9,713 nucleotides of DNA from Rhodocyclaceae bacterium (GTDB lineage Bacteria; Pseudomonadota; Gammaproteobacteria; Burkholderiales; Rhodocyclaceae), in NCBI GenBank assembly GCA_016791085.1, contig JAEUNN010000824.1, positions 1 through 9,713 of the forward strand, written 5' to 3'. Within the stretch, counting starts at the first letter, position 1; the number at the start of each line of letters is the position of its first letter. A program made the translations under genes and the position numbers. The notes under the pieces are model-generated. The model did no database searches. It worked only from the letters and a program-made list of their open reading frames with translations, and was not told where the DNA came from. Positions 1-5,862 of the stretch are shown piece after piece.

Positions 1-1
1 C

Positions 2-193
2 GCGCTGGACGGGGCGGACGCCCTGCTCATCGTGACCGAATGGAAAGAATTCCGCGCACCGGATTTCGACGCCCTGCGCGCCAAACTCAAGCAGCCGCTC
101 ATATTCGACGGCCGCAACCTGTTCGAGCCGGCGCGCATGGCTGCGCTGGGATTCGACTACCTGGCCATAGGCCGCCCGCAGACGGGAGCCTGA
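2..193 (+). CDS. ugd: UDP-glucose 6-dehydrogenase, C-terminal end (partial)
   Basis: The 5' end lies outside the window; 63 codons plus TGA are visible, in a frame beginning at base 2. UDP-glucose dehydrogenase oxidises UDP-glucose to UDP-glucuronate with two NAD+ in the cytosol, feeding capsule, exopolysaccharide or LPS sugar synthesis. The visible part matches the C-terminal UDP-binding domain of the family: an ALLIVTEWKEF segment, then IFDGRNLFEP, then a closing GFDYLAIGR. These are conserved in UGD proteins of proteobacteria. The stop codon is one base before the ATG of the heptose kinase gene, so the two are almost certainly co-transcribed. The catalytic cysteine and the NAD-binding domain lie upstream and cannot be checked. 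The related UDP-ManNAc dehydrogenase family is an alternative, but the WKEF and FDGRN wording favours UGD. Confidence 0.9.
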   Translation, partial: ALDGADALLIVTEWKEFRAPDFDALRAKLKQPLIFDGRNLFEPARMAALGFDYLAIGRPQTGA

Positions 194-194
194 C

Positions 195-1133
195 ATGAGC
201 GCCCGCCTGCCTGACACCGCGCGCGCACGCATACTCGTCGTGGGCGACGTGATGCTGGACCGCTACTGGTTCGGCGAGGTGAGCCGCATATCGCCCGAGG
301 CGCCGGTGCCGGTGGTGCATATCGCGCGCACCGAAGAGCGCCCGGGCGGCGCCGCCAATGTGGCGCGCAACGCGGCGGCCCTGGGCGCGCGCGTAAACCT
401 GCTGTCGGTGGTGGGCAGCGACGAAGCCGGCCAGTCGCTGGCGCGGCTCATGGCCGGCGAAGGCGTGAGCACCAGCCTGCACGAGGACCCCGACCTCAAC
501 ACCACCATCAAGCTGCGCGTGATCGGGCGCCAGCAGCAGCTGTTGCGCATCGATTTCGAAAACACGCCCAACCACGAAGTGCTGCAGGCCAAACTGGCGG
601 AATTTGAACAGCTCATCGCGGCGACCGACGTGCTCATCCTGTCCGACTACGGCAAGGGCGGGCTTGCGCACATCGCGCAAATGATACAAATGGCGCGCGC
701 GGCCGGTGTGCCGGTGCTGGTGGATCCCAAAGGCGACGACTATGTGCGCTATTCGGGGGCCACCTTGCTCACGCCCAACCGCTCCGAATTGCGTCAGGTG
801 GTGGGCCGCTGGAGCGATGAAATCGACCTCGCGCGGCGCGCCCAGGCGCTGCGCCTGCAATTGGGCCTGGACGGACTGCTGGTCACGCGCTCGGAAGAGG
901 GCATGACCTTGTATCGTAGCGGCGGCGCCGCGCACGAACCGGCGCGCGCGCGCGAAGTGTTCGACGTGAGCGGTGCCGGCGACACGGTGATCGCCACGCT
1001 GGCGGTCATGCTGGGCGCCGGCTGCGAACTCGTGGAAGCCATGCGGCTCGCCAATCTTGCGGCCGGCATCGTGGTCGGCAAACTGGGCACGGCGGTGGCC
1101 ACGCGCGCGGAACTTGAAGCCGAATTGGGCTAG
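195..1133 (+). CDS. rfaE1: D-glycero-beta-D-manno-heptose-7-phosphate kinase (monofunctional)
   Basis: 312 residues, PfkB/ribokinase family. It phosphorylates D-glycero-D-manno-heptose 7-phosphate at C1 to the 1,7-bisphosphate, a cytosolic step towards ADP-heptose for the LPS inner core. Visible motifs are the substrate-binding ERPGGAANVARNAA segment (about residues 48-61), VDPKGDDY (177-183), TPNRSEL (193-199), and the PfkB signature DVSGAGDT (257-264), in which Asp263 is the expected catalytic base. The protein ends where the E. coli HldE kinase domain ends, so the adenylyltransferase half (HldC/RfaE2) must be encoded elsewhere, as in other beta-proteobacteria with a split enzyme. The ATG is preceded by GGGAG at 184-188, inside the end of ugd. 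It sits between ugd and hldD, which supports the role. Also known as hldA. Confidence 0.93.
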   Translation: MSARLPDTARARILVVGDVMLDRYWFGEVSRISPEAPVPVVHIARTEERPGGAANVARNAAALGARVNLLSVVGSDEAGQSLARLMAGEGVSTSLHEDPDLNTTIKLRVIGRQQQLLRIDFENTPNHEVLQAKLAEFEQLIAATDVLILSDYGKGGLAHIAQMIQMARAAGVPVLVDPKGDDYVRYSGATLLTPNRSELRQVVGRWSDEIDLARRAQALRLQLGLDGLLVTRSEEGMTLYRSGGAAHEPARAREVFDVSGAGDTVIATLAVMLGAGCELVEAMRLANLAAGIVVGKLGTAVATRAELEAELG

Positions 1134-1148
1134 CGCAGGTCTGCAGCC

Positions 1149-1167
1149 GGTCCGGGCAGGTCCGGGC
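1149..1167. repeat. Short tandem repeat in the rfaE1-hldD gap
   Basis: The nonamer GGTCCGGGC occurs at 1149-1157 and again at 1159-1167, separated by a single A. It lies in the 114-bp gap between the heptose kinase and epimerase genes. No function is evident; replication slippage is a sufficient explanation. Confidence 0.6.
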
Positions 1168-1191
1168 GGATGAATTTGGGTAGCGGATGGA

Positions 1192-1225
1192 CGGGCGATG
1201 GCGGCGCGGCGCGCGCGGTCGCCCG
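1192..1225. repeat. Inverted repeat upstream of hldD
   Basis: CGGGCGA at 1192-1198 is exactly complementary to TCGCCCG at 1219-1225. The 20 bases between are very GC-rich and could pair further. In RNA this would form a hairpin ending about 11 bases upstream of the hldD ribosome binding site (GGAG, 1237-1240). There is no T tract, so it is not a standard intrinsic terminator. It could attenuate or stabilise the message, or be a chance product of base composition. Confidence 0.4.
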
Positions 1226-1247
1226 ATGAACAGCACGGAGATCCAGC

Positions 1248-2246
1248 ATGTATTACGTCGTGACCGGCGCGGCCGGGTTCATAGGGTCGAATGTGGTGAA
1301 GGGCCTGAACGGGCTCGGCATCCGCAACATTCTGGCGGTCGATAACCTCACCCGCGGCGACAAGTTCCGCAATCTGGTCGATTGCGAAATCGCCGACTAT
1401 CTCGACAAATCGGAATTCATCGAGTCGGTGCGGGCCGGCGAATTCGACGCCGCCATCGAAGCCATCCTGCATCAGGGCGCCTGTTCCGACACCATGGAAC
1501 AGAACGGCCAGTACATGATGGACAACAACTATCGCTACTCGCTGGATTTGCTCGACTACTGCCTGGACCAGGACGTGCCCTATATCTATGCCTCGTCGGC
1601 GTCGGTGTATGGCGGCGGCCAGGTGTTCCGCGAGGCGCGCGAAAACGAAGCGCCGCTCAACGTTTATGCCTATTCGAAATTCCTGTTCGACCAGGTGGTG
1701 CGGCGCCGCCTGCCGGACGCCAACGCGCAGATCGCGGGCTTCCGTTATTTCAACGTGTATGGCCCCAACGAACAGCACAAGGGGCGCATGGCTTCGGTGG
1801 CCTTCCACTTTTTCAACCAGTACCGCGCCGAGGGCAAGGTAAAGCTGTTCGAAGGCAGCGCCGGCTACGGCCACGGCGAACAGCGGCGCGATTTCGTGAG
1901 CGTGGCCGACGTCGTGAAGGTGAACCTGCACTTTCTGGAACATCCGGAACGCTCGGGCATATTCAACGTGGGCACCGGACGCGCGCAAAGTTTCAACGAC
2001 GTGGCGGTGGCCACCGTGAATGCCTGCCGCAAGTCCGAAGGCAAAGAAGCGCTGCCGCTCGATCGCCTGCTGGCCGAAGGCCTCATCGAATACCAGCCTT
2101 TCCCGCCGGCGCTGGTGGGCAAGTACCAGAGCTACACGCAGGCCGATCTGGGCGCGCTGCGCAAAGCCGGCTATGGAGCGGAATTCGCCACGGTGGAGCA
2201 GGGCGTGTCCGATTACGTGACCGAACTTTTGCGCCGCGCCGGCTGA
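1248..2246 (+). CDS. hldD: ADP-L-glycero-D-manno-heptose 6-epimerase
   Basis: 332 residues, extended short-chain dehydrogenase/reductase family. It converts ADP-D-glycero-D-manno-heptose to the L-glycero form, the last step in making the heptose donor for the LPS inner core, using tightly bound NADP. The N-terminal Rossmann motif TGAAGFIGSN carries the GxxGxxG glycines at 7, 10 and 13. The catalytic Tyr140-x3-Lys144 lies in VYAYSK, and the second active-site lysine falls at Lys178 in NEQHKGRM. These are the positions I recall for the E. coli enzyme, whose size is also close. The ATG is preceded by GGAG at 1237-1240. It follows rfaE1 by 114 bp and precedes comEA by 22 bp, and is most likely in one operon with rfaE1. 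Also called rfaD, waaD or gmhD. Confidence 0.96.
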   Translation: MYYVVTGAAGFIGSNVVKGLNGLGIRNILAVDNLTRGDKFRNLVDCEIADYLDKSEFIESVRAGEFDAAIEAILHQGACSDTMEQNGQYMMDNNYRYSLDLLDYCLDQDVPYIYASSASVYGGGQVFREARENEAPLNVYAYSKFLFDQVVRRRLPDANAQIAGFRYFNVYGPNEQHKGRMASVAFHFFNQYRAEGKVKLFEGSAGYGHGEQRRDFVSVADVVKVNLHFLEHPERSGIFNVGTGRAQSFNDVAVATVNACRKSEGKEALPLDRLLAEGLIEYQPFPPALVGKYQSYTQADLGALRKAGYGAEFATVEQGVSDYVTELLRRAG

Positions 2247-2268
2247 GCGCGCGCCACCGGAGCAAGCC

Positions 2269-3243
2269 ATGCTGCGCCTGTTGCTGCTGTTTGCGGCCCT
2301 GTTGCTGGCCGGCGGCGCGTTCGCCGCGGTCAATATCAACACCGCCAGCGAAGAAGAACTGGATAGCCTGCCCGGCATAGGCCCGGCCAAGGCACGTGCG
2401 ATCATCGAAGACCGCCGCAAGAACGGCCCCTTCAAGTCGGTGGACGACCTGAAGCGGGTCAAGGGCATAGGCGACAGTACGTTCGATGGGTTGAAATCCC
2501 AGGTCACCACCAGCGGAGCCAGTTCGCTGCCGGCTGCCAAAGCCGAGCGCGAGTCGCCCGCAAAAGCCCCGCCGGCCCCAGGCGGCAGCGGCAAGCCGGC
2601 GCCGGCCGCGAGCGCTCCGCCACCGCCGCCCGCGAGCGCAGCGCCGCCGCCGCGCCCGGCCGGTGCGAATGCCGCGGGCAATGCGCCGCCACCGGTGCCG
2701 GCCGGCGCGGGGCATAAGCCGCCACCGCCGGCAGGCAACGCCCCGCCGCCCGCCGCCGGCAATGCGCCGCCCCCGCCGCCCGCCGGCGCCGGGCAGAAGC
2801 CGCCACCGTCTGCGCCAGCCGCCGCCAGACCGCCCGGTCCGCCCGCGCCGGCTGGCAGTGCGGGCGCGCCGCCGCGGCCGGCAGGCAGTCCGCCCGCGCC
2901 CGCGCCCGCGGCGGGCAATCCACCACCGCATTCGGCCGGCAGTGCGCCGCCGCCGGCCGGCAAGGCGCCGCCTCCGCCGCCTGCCGGCGCCGGAAAGCCG
3001 CTGCCTGCCGCCGCCGGCTCCGCGGCCACGCCCCCGCCGCGCCCGGCCGGCGGCCCGCCGCCCCCGCCTGGCGCGAAACCTCCGCCGCCCGGACCGCCTG
3101 CCGCGGCGTCCGGCGGCGCGGGCAAAGCGCCCCCGCCGGCACCGGCCGGCATGTCGGGCGCGAAAAAGCCGCCCGAACCACGTCATGCGGATCACCCGTC
3201 CGGCAAATCCGAAGCCAAGGACCGCAACAAGCCGGCCGACTAA
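2269..3243 (+). CDS. comEA: ComEA-like helix-hairpin-helix protein with very long Pro/Ala/Gly tail
   Basis: 324 residues. Residues 1-19 form a signal peptide (positive start, Leu/Ala core, cleavage expected after AFA). Residues 21-80 are a ComEA-type DNA-binding domain: VNINTAS, then two helix-hairpin-helix motifs, LPGIGPAKARAII (34-46) and RVKGIGDSTF (63-72). In transformable bacteria periplasmic ComEA binds incoming double-stranded DNA and helps pull it through the outer membrane. From about residue 85 the chain is almost entirely Pro, Ala and Gly with scattered Lys, ending in a charged His/Lys/Asp segment. ComEA proteins of Gram-negative bacteria are, as I recall, often only about 100 residues, so this tail is exceptional. 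GGAG at 2259-2262 supports the ATG. The position between hldD and cysM is the usual one in Bordetella relatives. DNA binding is inferred from the domain; competence is not shown here. Confidence 0.88.
   Translation: MLRLLLLFAALLLAGGAFAAVNINTASEEELDSLPGIGPAKARAIIEDRRKNGPFKSVDDLKRVKGIGDSTFDGLKSQVTTSGASSLPAAKAERESPAKAPPAPGGSGKPAPAASAPPPPPASAAPPPRPAGANAAGNAPPPVPAGAGHKPPPPAGNAPPPAAGNAPPPPPAGAGQKPPPSAPAAARPPGPPAPAGSAGAPPRPAGSPPAPAPAAGNPPPHSAGSAPPPAGKAPPPPPAGAGKPLPAAAGSAATPPPRPAGGPPPPPGAKPPPPGPPAAASGGAGKAPPPAPAGMSGAKKPPEPRHADHPSGKSEAKDRNKPAD
2557..3159 (+). repeat. Low-complexity Pro/Ala/Gly-coding tract in comEA
   Basis: This in-frame stretch codes for the tail of the ComEA-like protein. It consists of degenerate short units: PAG, PPPP, GNAPPP and three copies of a unit of the form PPPxPAGAG(x)KP at 2686-2721, 2767-2802 and 2968-3000. 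The copies differ at synonymous and some non-synonymous sites, so they are not very recent duplications. The extreme C and G content of the tract also opens long spurious reading frames on the other strand. The reading frame of comEA is intact throughout. Confidence 0.8.
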
Positions 3244-3253
3244 GCAGCACCGC

Positions 3254-3279
3254 CGCCGCGCCGGCATACCGGCGCGGCG
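3254..3279 (+). terminator. Perfect 11-bp hairpin between comEA and cysM
   Basis: Arms 3254-3264 and 3269-3279 are perfectly complementary (CGCCGCGCCGG with CCGGCGCGGCG) around a CATA tetraloop, starting 11 bases after the comEA stop. Such a stem would be extremely stable. No T run follows, so it is not a textbook Rho-independent terminator. It may end or protect the 3' end of the LPS-heptose/comEA transcript, separating it from cysM. Confidence 0.5.
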
Positions 3280-3325
3280 CCTCCGGTATCATATCGACCA
3301 GACCCCGCCCTGCCGGATTTCCTTT

Positions 3326-4228
3326 ATGCCCTTCAAAACCCTGGAAGATTTCGTCGGCAATACGCCGCTCGTGCAGTTGAAGCGCATACCCGGCGCCGAG
3401 GCCGGGCGCCGCAACAACGTGATCCTGGCCAAACTCGAAGGCAACAACCCGGCCGGATCGGTCAAGGACAGGCCCGCGCTGTCCATGATCGTGCGCGCCG
3501 AAGCGCGCGGCGACATCAAGCCGGGCGATGTGCTGATCGAAGCCACCAGCGGCAATACCGGCATCGCGCTGGCCATGGCGGCGGCCATGCGCGGCTATCG
3601 CATGGTGCTGGTGATGCCCGAAAACCAGAGCGTGGAGCGGCGCCAGACCATGCGCGCTTTCGGTGCCGAACTGATCCTGACGCCCAAAGAAGGCGGCATG
3701 GAAATGGCGCGCGACGTGGCCGAGCGCATGCGCGACGAAGGGCGCGGCATCATCCTGGATCAGTTCGCCAACCCGGACAATCCGCTGTCGCACTTCGAGG
3801 GCACGGGGCCCGAAATCTGGCGCGACACCGAGGGCCGCATTAGCCACTTCGTGTCGAGCATGGGCACCACCGGCACCGTCATGGGCACCTCGCGCTATCT
3901 GAAGGCGCAAAACCCGGCCATAGAAATCATAGGCTGCCAGCCCGAAGAAGGCTCGCAGATACCGGGCATACGCAAGTGGCCGGAACAATACCTGCCGCGC
4001 ATATACGACGCCGCCCGCGTCGATCGCCTGGAATACGTGTCGCAGGCCGACGCCGAAGAAATGACGCGGCGCCTCGCGCGCGAAGAAGGCATATTCGCCG
4101 GCATCAGTTCCGGCGGTGCCATGGCGGTGGCACTGCGCCTGGCGGCACGCGTGGAAAACGCCGTGATCGTGAGCATCGTGTGCGACCGCGGCGACCGCTA
4201 TTTATCGACCGGCGTATTTCCGGCCTGA
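3326..4228 (+). CDS. cysM: Cysteine synthase B (O-acetylserine sulfhydrylase, PLP-dependent)
   Basis: 300 residues, close to the usual CysM length. It makes cysteine from O-acetylserine and sulfide; the CysM isozyme can also use thiosulfate to give S-sulfocysteine. It is a fold-type II PLP enzyme of the cytosol. The PLP lysine is Lys47 in NPAGSVKDRPA, and this NPAGSVKDR wording separates CysM from CysK. The phosphate loop TSGNTG is at residues 74-79, and GISSGGA near the C-terminus completes the cofactor site. The frame is open far upstream into comEA. The ATG at 3326 is chosen because MPFKTLEDFVGNTPLVQL is the natural family start and because the upstream part is read out of frame through the comEA tail. 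The ribosome binding site is weak (GGA at 3314-3316). It may have its own promoter in the 82-bp gap, where TATCAT (3287-3292) is a possible -10 without a good -35. Confidence 0.95.
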   Translation: MPFKTLEDFVGNTPLVQLKRIPGAEAGRRNNVILAKLEGNNPAGSVKDRPALSMIVRAEARGDIKPGDVLIEATSGNTGIALAMAAAMRGYRMVLVMPENQSVERRQTMRAFGAELILTPKEGGMEMARDVAERMRDEGRGIILDQFANPDNPLSHFEGTGPEIWRDTEGRISHFVSSMGTTGTVMGTSRYLKAQNPAIEIIGCQPEEGSQIPGIRKWPEQYLPRIYDAARVDRLEYVSQADAEEMTRRLAREEGIFAGISSGGAMAVALRLAARVENAVIVSIVCDRGDRYLSTGVFPA

Positions 4229-4250
4229 CCATAGAACTGGGGAGTCGGGC

Positions 4251-5036
4251 GTGGCGAGCACGCTGGTATTCGACATAGAAACCATTCCGGACGTAGCCGG
4301 CCTGCGCAAGCTGTACGGCCTGCCGGCCGAACTGTCCGACTATGAAGTGGCCGAACTGGCGTTCCAGCGCCGGCGCGCCGCCACCGGCACGGATTTCCTG
4401 CAATTGCACTTGCAGCGCGTGGTCGTGATTTCCTGCGTGCTGCACGACGAGCGCCAGTTGCGCGTGTTTTCGCTGGCCGAGCCCAAATCCACCGAAGGCG
4501 AAATCATCCAGCGCTTTTACGACGGCGTGGAAAAATACACGCCGCAATTAGTCAGCTGGAACGGCGGCGGATTCGACCTGCCGGTGCTGCACTATCGCGG
4601 CCTCATGCACGGCGTGACGGCGCCGCGGTATTGGGAAATGGGCGAAGGCGAGCACGTCGATGCGCGCGAATTCAAGTGGAACAATTACATCAGCCGCTAC
4701 CACAATCGCCATCTGGATTTGATGGACCTGCTGGCGCTGTACCAGCCGCGCGCCAATGCGCCGCTGGATGAACTGGCGAAACTGATGGGCCTGCCCGGCA
4801 AGCTGGGCATGGACGGCTCGCAGGTGTGGGACGCCTATCAGGAAGGCCGCATAGACGAAATACGCGACTATTGCGAAACCGATGTGCTGAATACCTTCCT
4901 GGTGCTGCTGCGCTTCCGCAAAATGAACGGCAGCCTGCTCCCGCAGGAACACGATCACCAGGTCGAGCGCGTCAAAACCTGGCTATCCACTCAGACCGCC
5001 GAACACTGGACGGAATACCGCGCGGCCTGGCGCTAG
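4251..5036 (+). CDS. 3'-5' exonuclease, PolB-like (DNA_pol_B_exo2 / DEDDy type)
   Basis: 261 residues, stand-alone proofreading-type exonuclease. The three DEDDy motifs are present: Exo I in FDIETIP (Asp8, Glu10), Exo II in SWNGGGFDLPVL (Asn104, Asp109), and Exo III in DYCETD (Tyr207, Asp211). It resembles the family described as a predicted 3'-5' exonuclease related to the exonuclease domain of PolB. Members bind two metal ions and remove nucleotides from 3' ends; the physiological substrate is not known to me. The start is GTG at 4251, supported by GGGGAG at 4239-4244, and no in-frame ATG lies near the N-terminus. It begins 22 bp after cysM and is probably co-transcribed with it. In related genomes I recall this gene close to a 23S rRNA methyltransferase gene, which is not seen here. 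Confidence 0.88.
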   Translation: MASTLVFDIETIPDVAGLRKLYGLPAELSDYEVAELAFQRRRAATGTDFLQLHLQRVVVISCVLHDERQLRVFSLAEPKSTEGEIIQRFYDGVEKYTPQLVSWNGGGFDLPVLHYRGLMHGVTAPRYWEMGEGEHVDAREFKWNNYISRYHNRHLDLMDLLALYQPRANAPLDELAKLMGLPGKLGMDGSQVWDAYQEGRIDEIRDYCETDVLNTFLVLLRFRKMNGSLLPQEHDHQVERVKTWLSTQTAEHWTEYRAAWR

Positions 5037-5113
5037 CGCGCGGCGCACACGCGCCACCGCGCGCGGGCGTCCCATCCGCAAACCTTGCATCTCGCACCGG
5101 CCTGCGCCAGGCG

Positions 5114-5129
5114 GCGCCGGCTCCGGCGC
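5114..5129 (+). terminator. GC hairpin downstream of the exonuclease gene
   Basis: GCGCCG at 5114-5119 pairs with CGGCGC at 5124-5129 around a four-base loop. It is followed by GATATTT, which has only a short T run. It lies 78 bp after the exonuclease stop and just before the promoter candidate of the next gene, so it could end the cysM-exonuclease transcript. The evidence is weak because GC palindromes are common in this DNA. Confidence 0.3.
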
Positions 5130-5143
5130 GATATTTCAGGTAC

Positions 5144-5172
5144 TTGCCGGCAGGTTTGCCATTGGATAGTAT
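5144..5172 (+). promoter_or_regulatory. Candidate sigma-70 promoter for the deaminase-like gene
   Basis: TTGCCG (5144-5149, four of six matches to TTGACA) and TAGTAT (5167-5172, four of six matches to TATAAT) are separated by exactly 17 bases in a locally AT-richer patch. Transcription would begin near 5179, leaving a leader of about 39 bases before the ATG at 5218. The palindrome TGCCGGCA (5145-5152) overlaps the -35 box and could be an operator, but this is speculative. Confidence 0.45.
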
Positions 5173-5217
5173 CGTCCTCTGGCGCGCCGGGTGTGCGCTT
5201 TTTGCGGAGCCGATACC

Positions 5218-5775
5218 ATGCCTGACCTGAGTGCCAAAGCCAGAAAGATCTGGGAACAACTGGGTGAAAACGATCGTGCCAATTCGGCCACCACGATAGC
5301 CGTGGTGCTCTGTAGCGACGGCAAGTTTTATTGCACCTCGAACGACGTATCGTCGATTTCAAGCCAGGCCATAAACAAGGCCCGGTCGCTTGGCATCAGC
5401 ACCATGGGCACGGATTACATTTCCCAGGCCGGCGCGGGCTTCCATGCGGAAATGTGGGCCGTGCTGCAGGCCATGCTGGTGGACGCCACCGTGTCCAACG
5501 TGCTCGAACAGGTCGGTGCCAGCCGCGCCTGCTGCAAATGCTGTTCCGACGTGCTGGCTCATCTGGGCGTGGCGGCCGAAGTGACCAGCAACGATCTTTA
5601 CAAAAGCTGGTACAACCCCATCACCATGGATGAGGGGTGCAAGGCGCGCGCGGGCTATGAAGCCCTGCAGCTCAAGGCTATTCCGGATTACCGCAATTTC
5701 GGCAAGAGCTACTGGTTCGTGCCCAAATCGAAAGGCCGGCACTGGCAGGAAACGGCACCCGACAGCGCCAAGTAA
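5218..5775 (+). CDS. Stand-alone cytidine-deaminase-fold protein of unknown substrate
   Basis: 185 residues, soluble, no signal peptide or membrane span. Two zinc-site motifs of the deaminase fold are seen in the right order and spacing: FHAEMWAV (His76, catalytic Glu78) and ACCKCCSDVLAHLGV (Cys105-Cys109, giving two overlapping CxxC pairs). The preceding TTIAVVLCSDGKFYCTSN fits the first two beta strands. The motif style resembles the bacterial toxin-type deaminases (YwqJ-like and relatives) more than housekeeping cytidine or dCMP deaminases, which carry a PCxxC motif. It has no toxin delivery domain and no obvious adjacent immunity gene. GGAG at 5206-5209 fixes the ATG at 5218; a GTG at 5191 in the same frame would place this site inside the gene. 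The substrate (free nucleotide, DNA, RNA or other) cannot be told from sequence. It is flanked by a promoter candidate and a terminator, so it is probably monocistronic. Confidence 0.72.
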   Translation: MPDLSAKARKIWEQLGENDRANSATTIAVVLCSDGKFYCTSNDVSSISSQAINKARSLGISTMGTDYISQAGAGFHAEMWAVLQAMLVDATVSNVLEQVGASRACCKCCSDVLAHLGVAAEVTSNDLYKSWYNPITMDEGCKARAGYEALQLKAIPDYRNFGKSYWFVPKSKGRHWQETAPDSAK

Positions 5776-5783
5776 TTTTGCGC

Positions 5784-5810
5784 CGGCGCGGGTGGCGCCG
5801 CCCTTTTTTT
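5784..5810 (+). terminator. Rho-independent terminator after the deaminase-like gene
   Basis: A GC-rich hairpin (CGGCGC 5784-5789 with GCGCCG 5795-5800) is followed by CCC and seven T residues (5804-5810). An alternative stem GGGTG/CGCCC (5790-5794 with 5799-5803) abuts the T tract directly. It begins 9 bases after the stop codon. This is the clearest intrinsic terminator in the window. Confidence 0.7.
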
Positions 5811-5862
5811 GGCGCCGTGCCGCTAAACTGCGCGGCGCCCGTCCATCCGTCTGAAAATAACC

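Noticed and set aside
99..3152. 1017-codon open frame on the - strand across ugd, rfaE1, hldD and comEA
   Set aside because: It is opposite four well-supported genes, starts in the Pro/Gly tract of comEA, and its translation is low-complexity Ala/Gly/Pro then His/Arg-rich with no recognisable domain. It is a GC-driven shadow frame.
2663..3325. Upstream extension of the cysM frame into comEA
   Set aside because: The extension is Arg/Pro-rich out-of-frame reading of the comEA tail; CysM homology begins at the ATG at 3326.
5191..5217. GTG start at 5191 for the deaminase-like protein
   Set aside because: The ribosome binding site GGAG at 5206-5209 would fall inside the gene, and it fits ATG 5218 at normal spacing.
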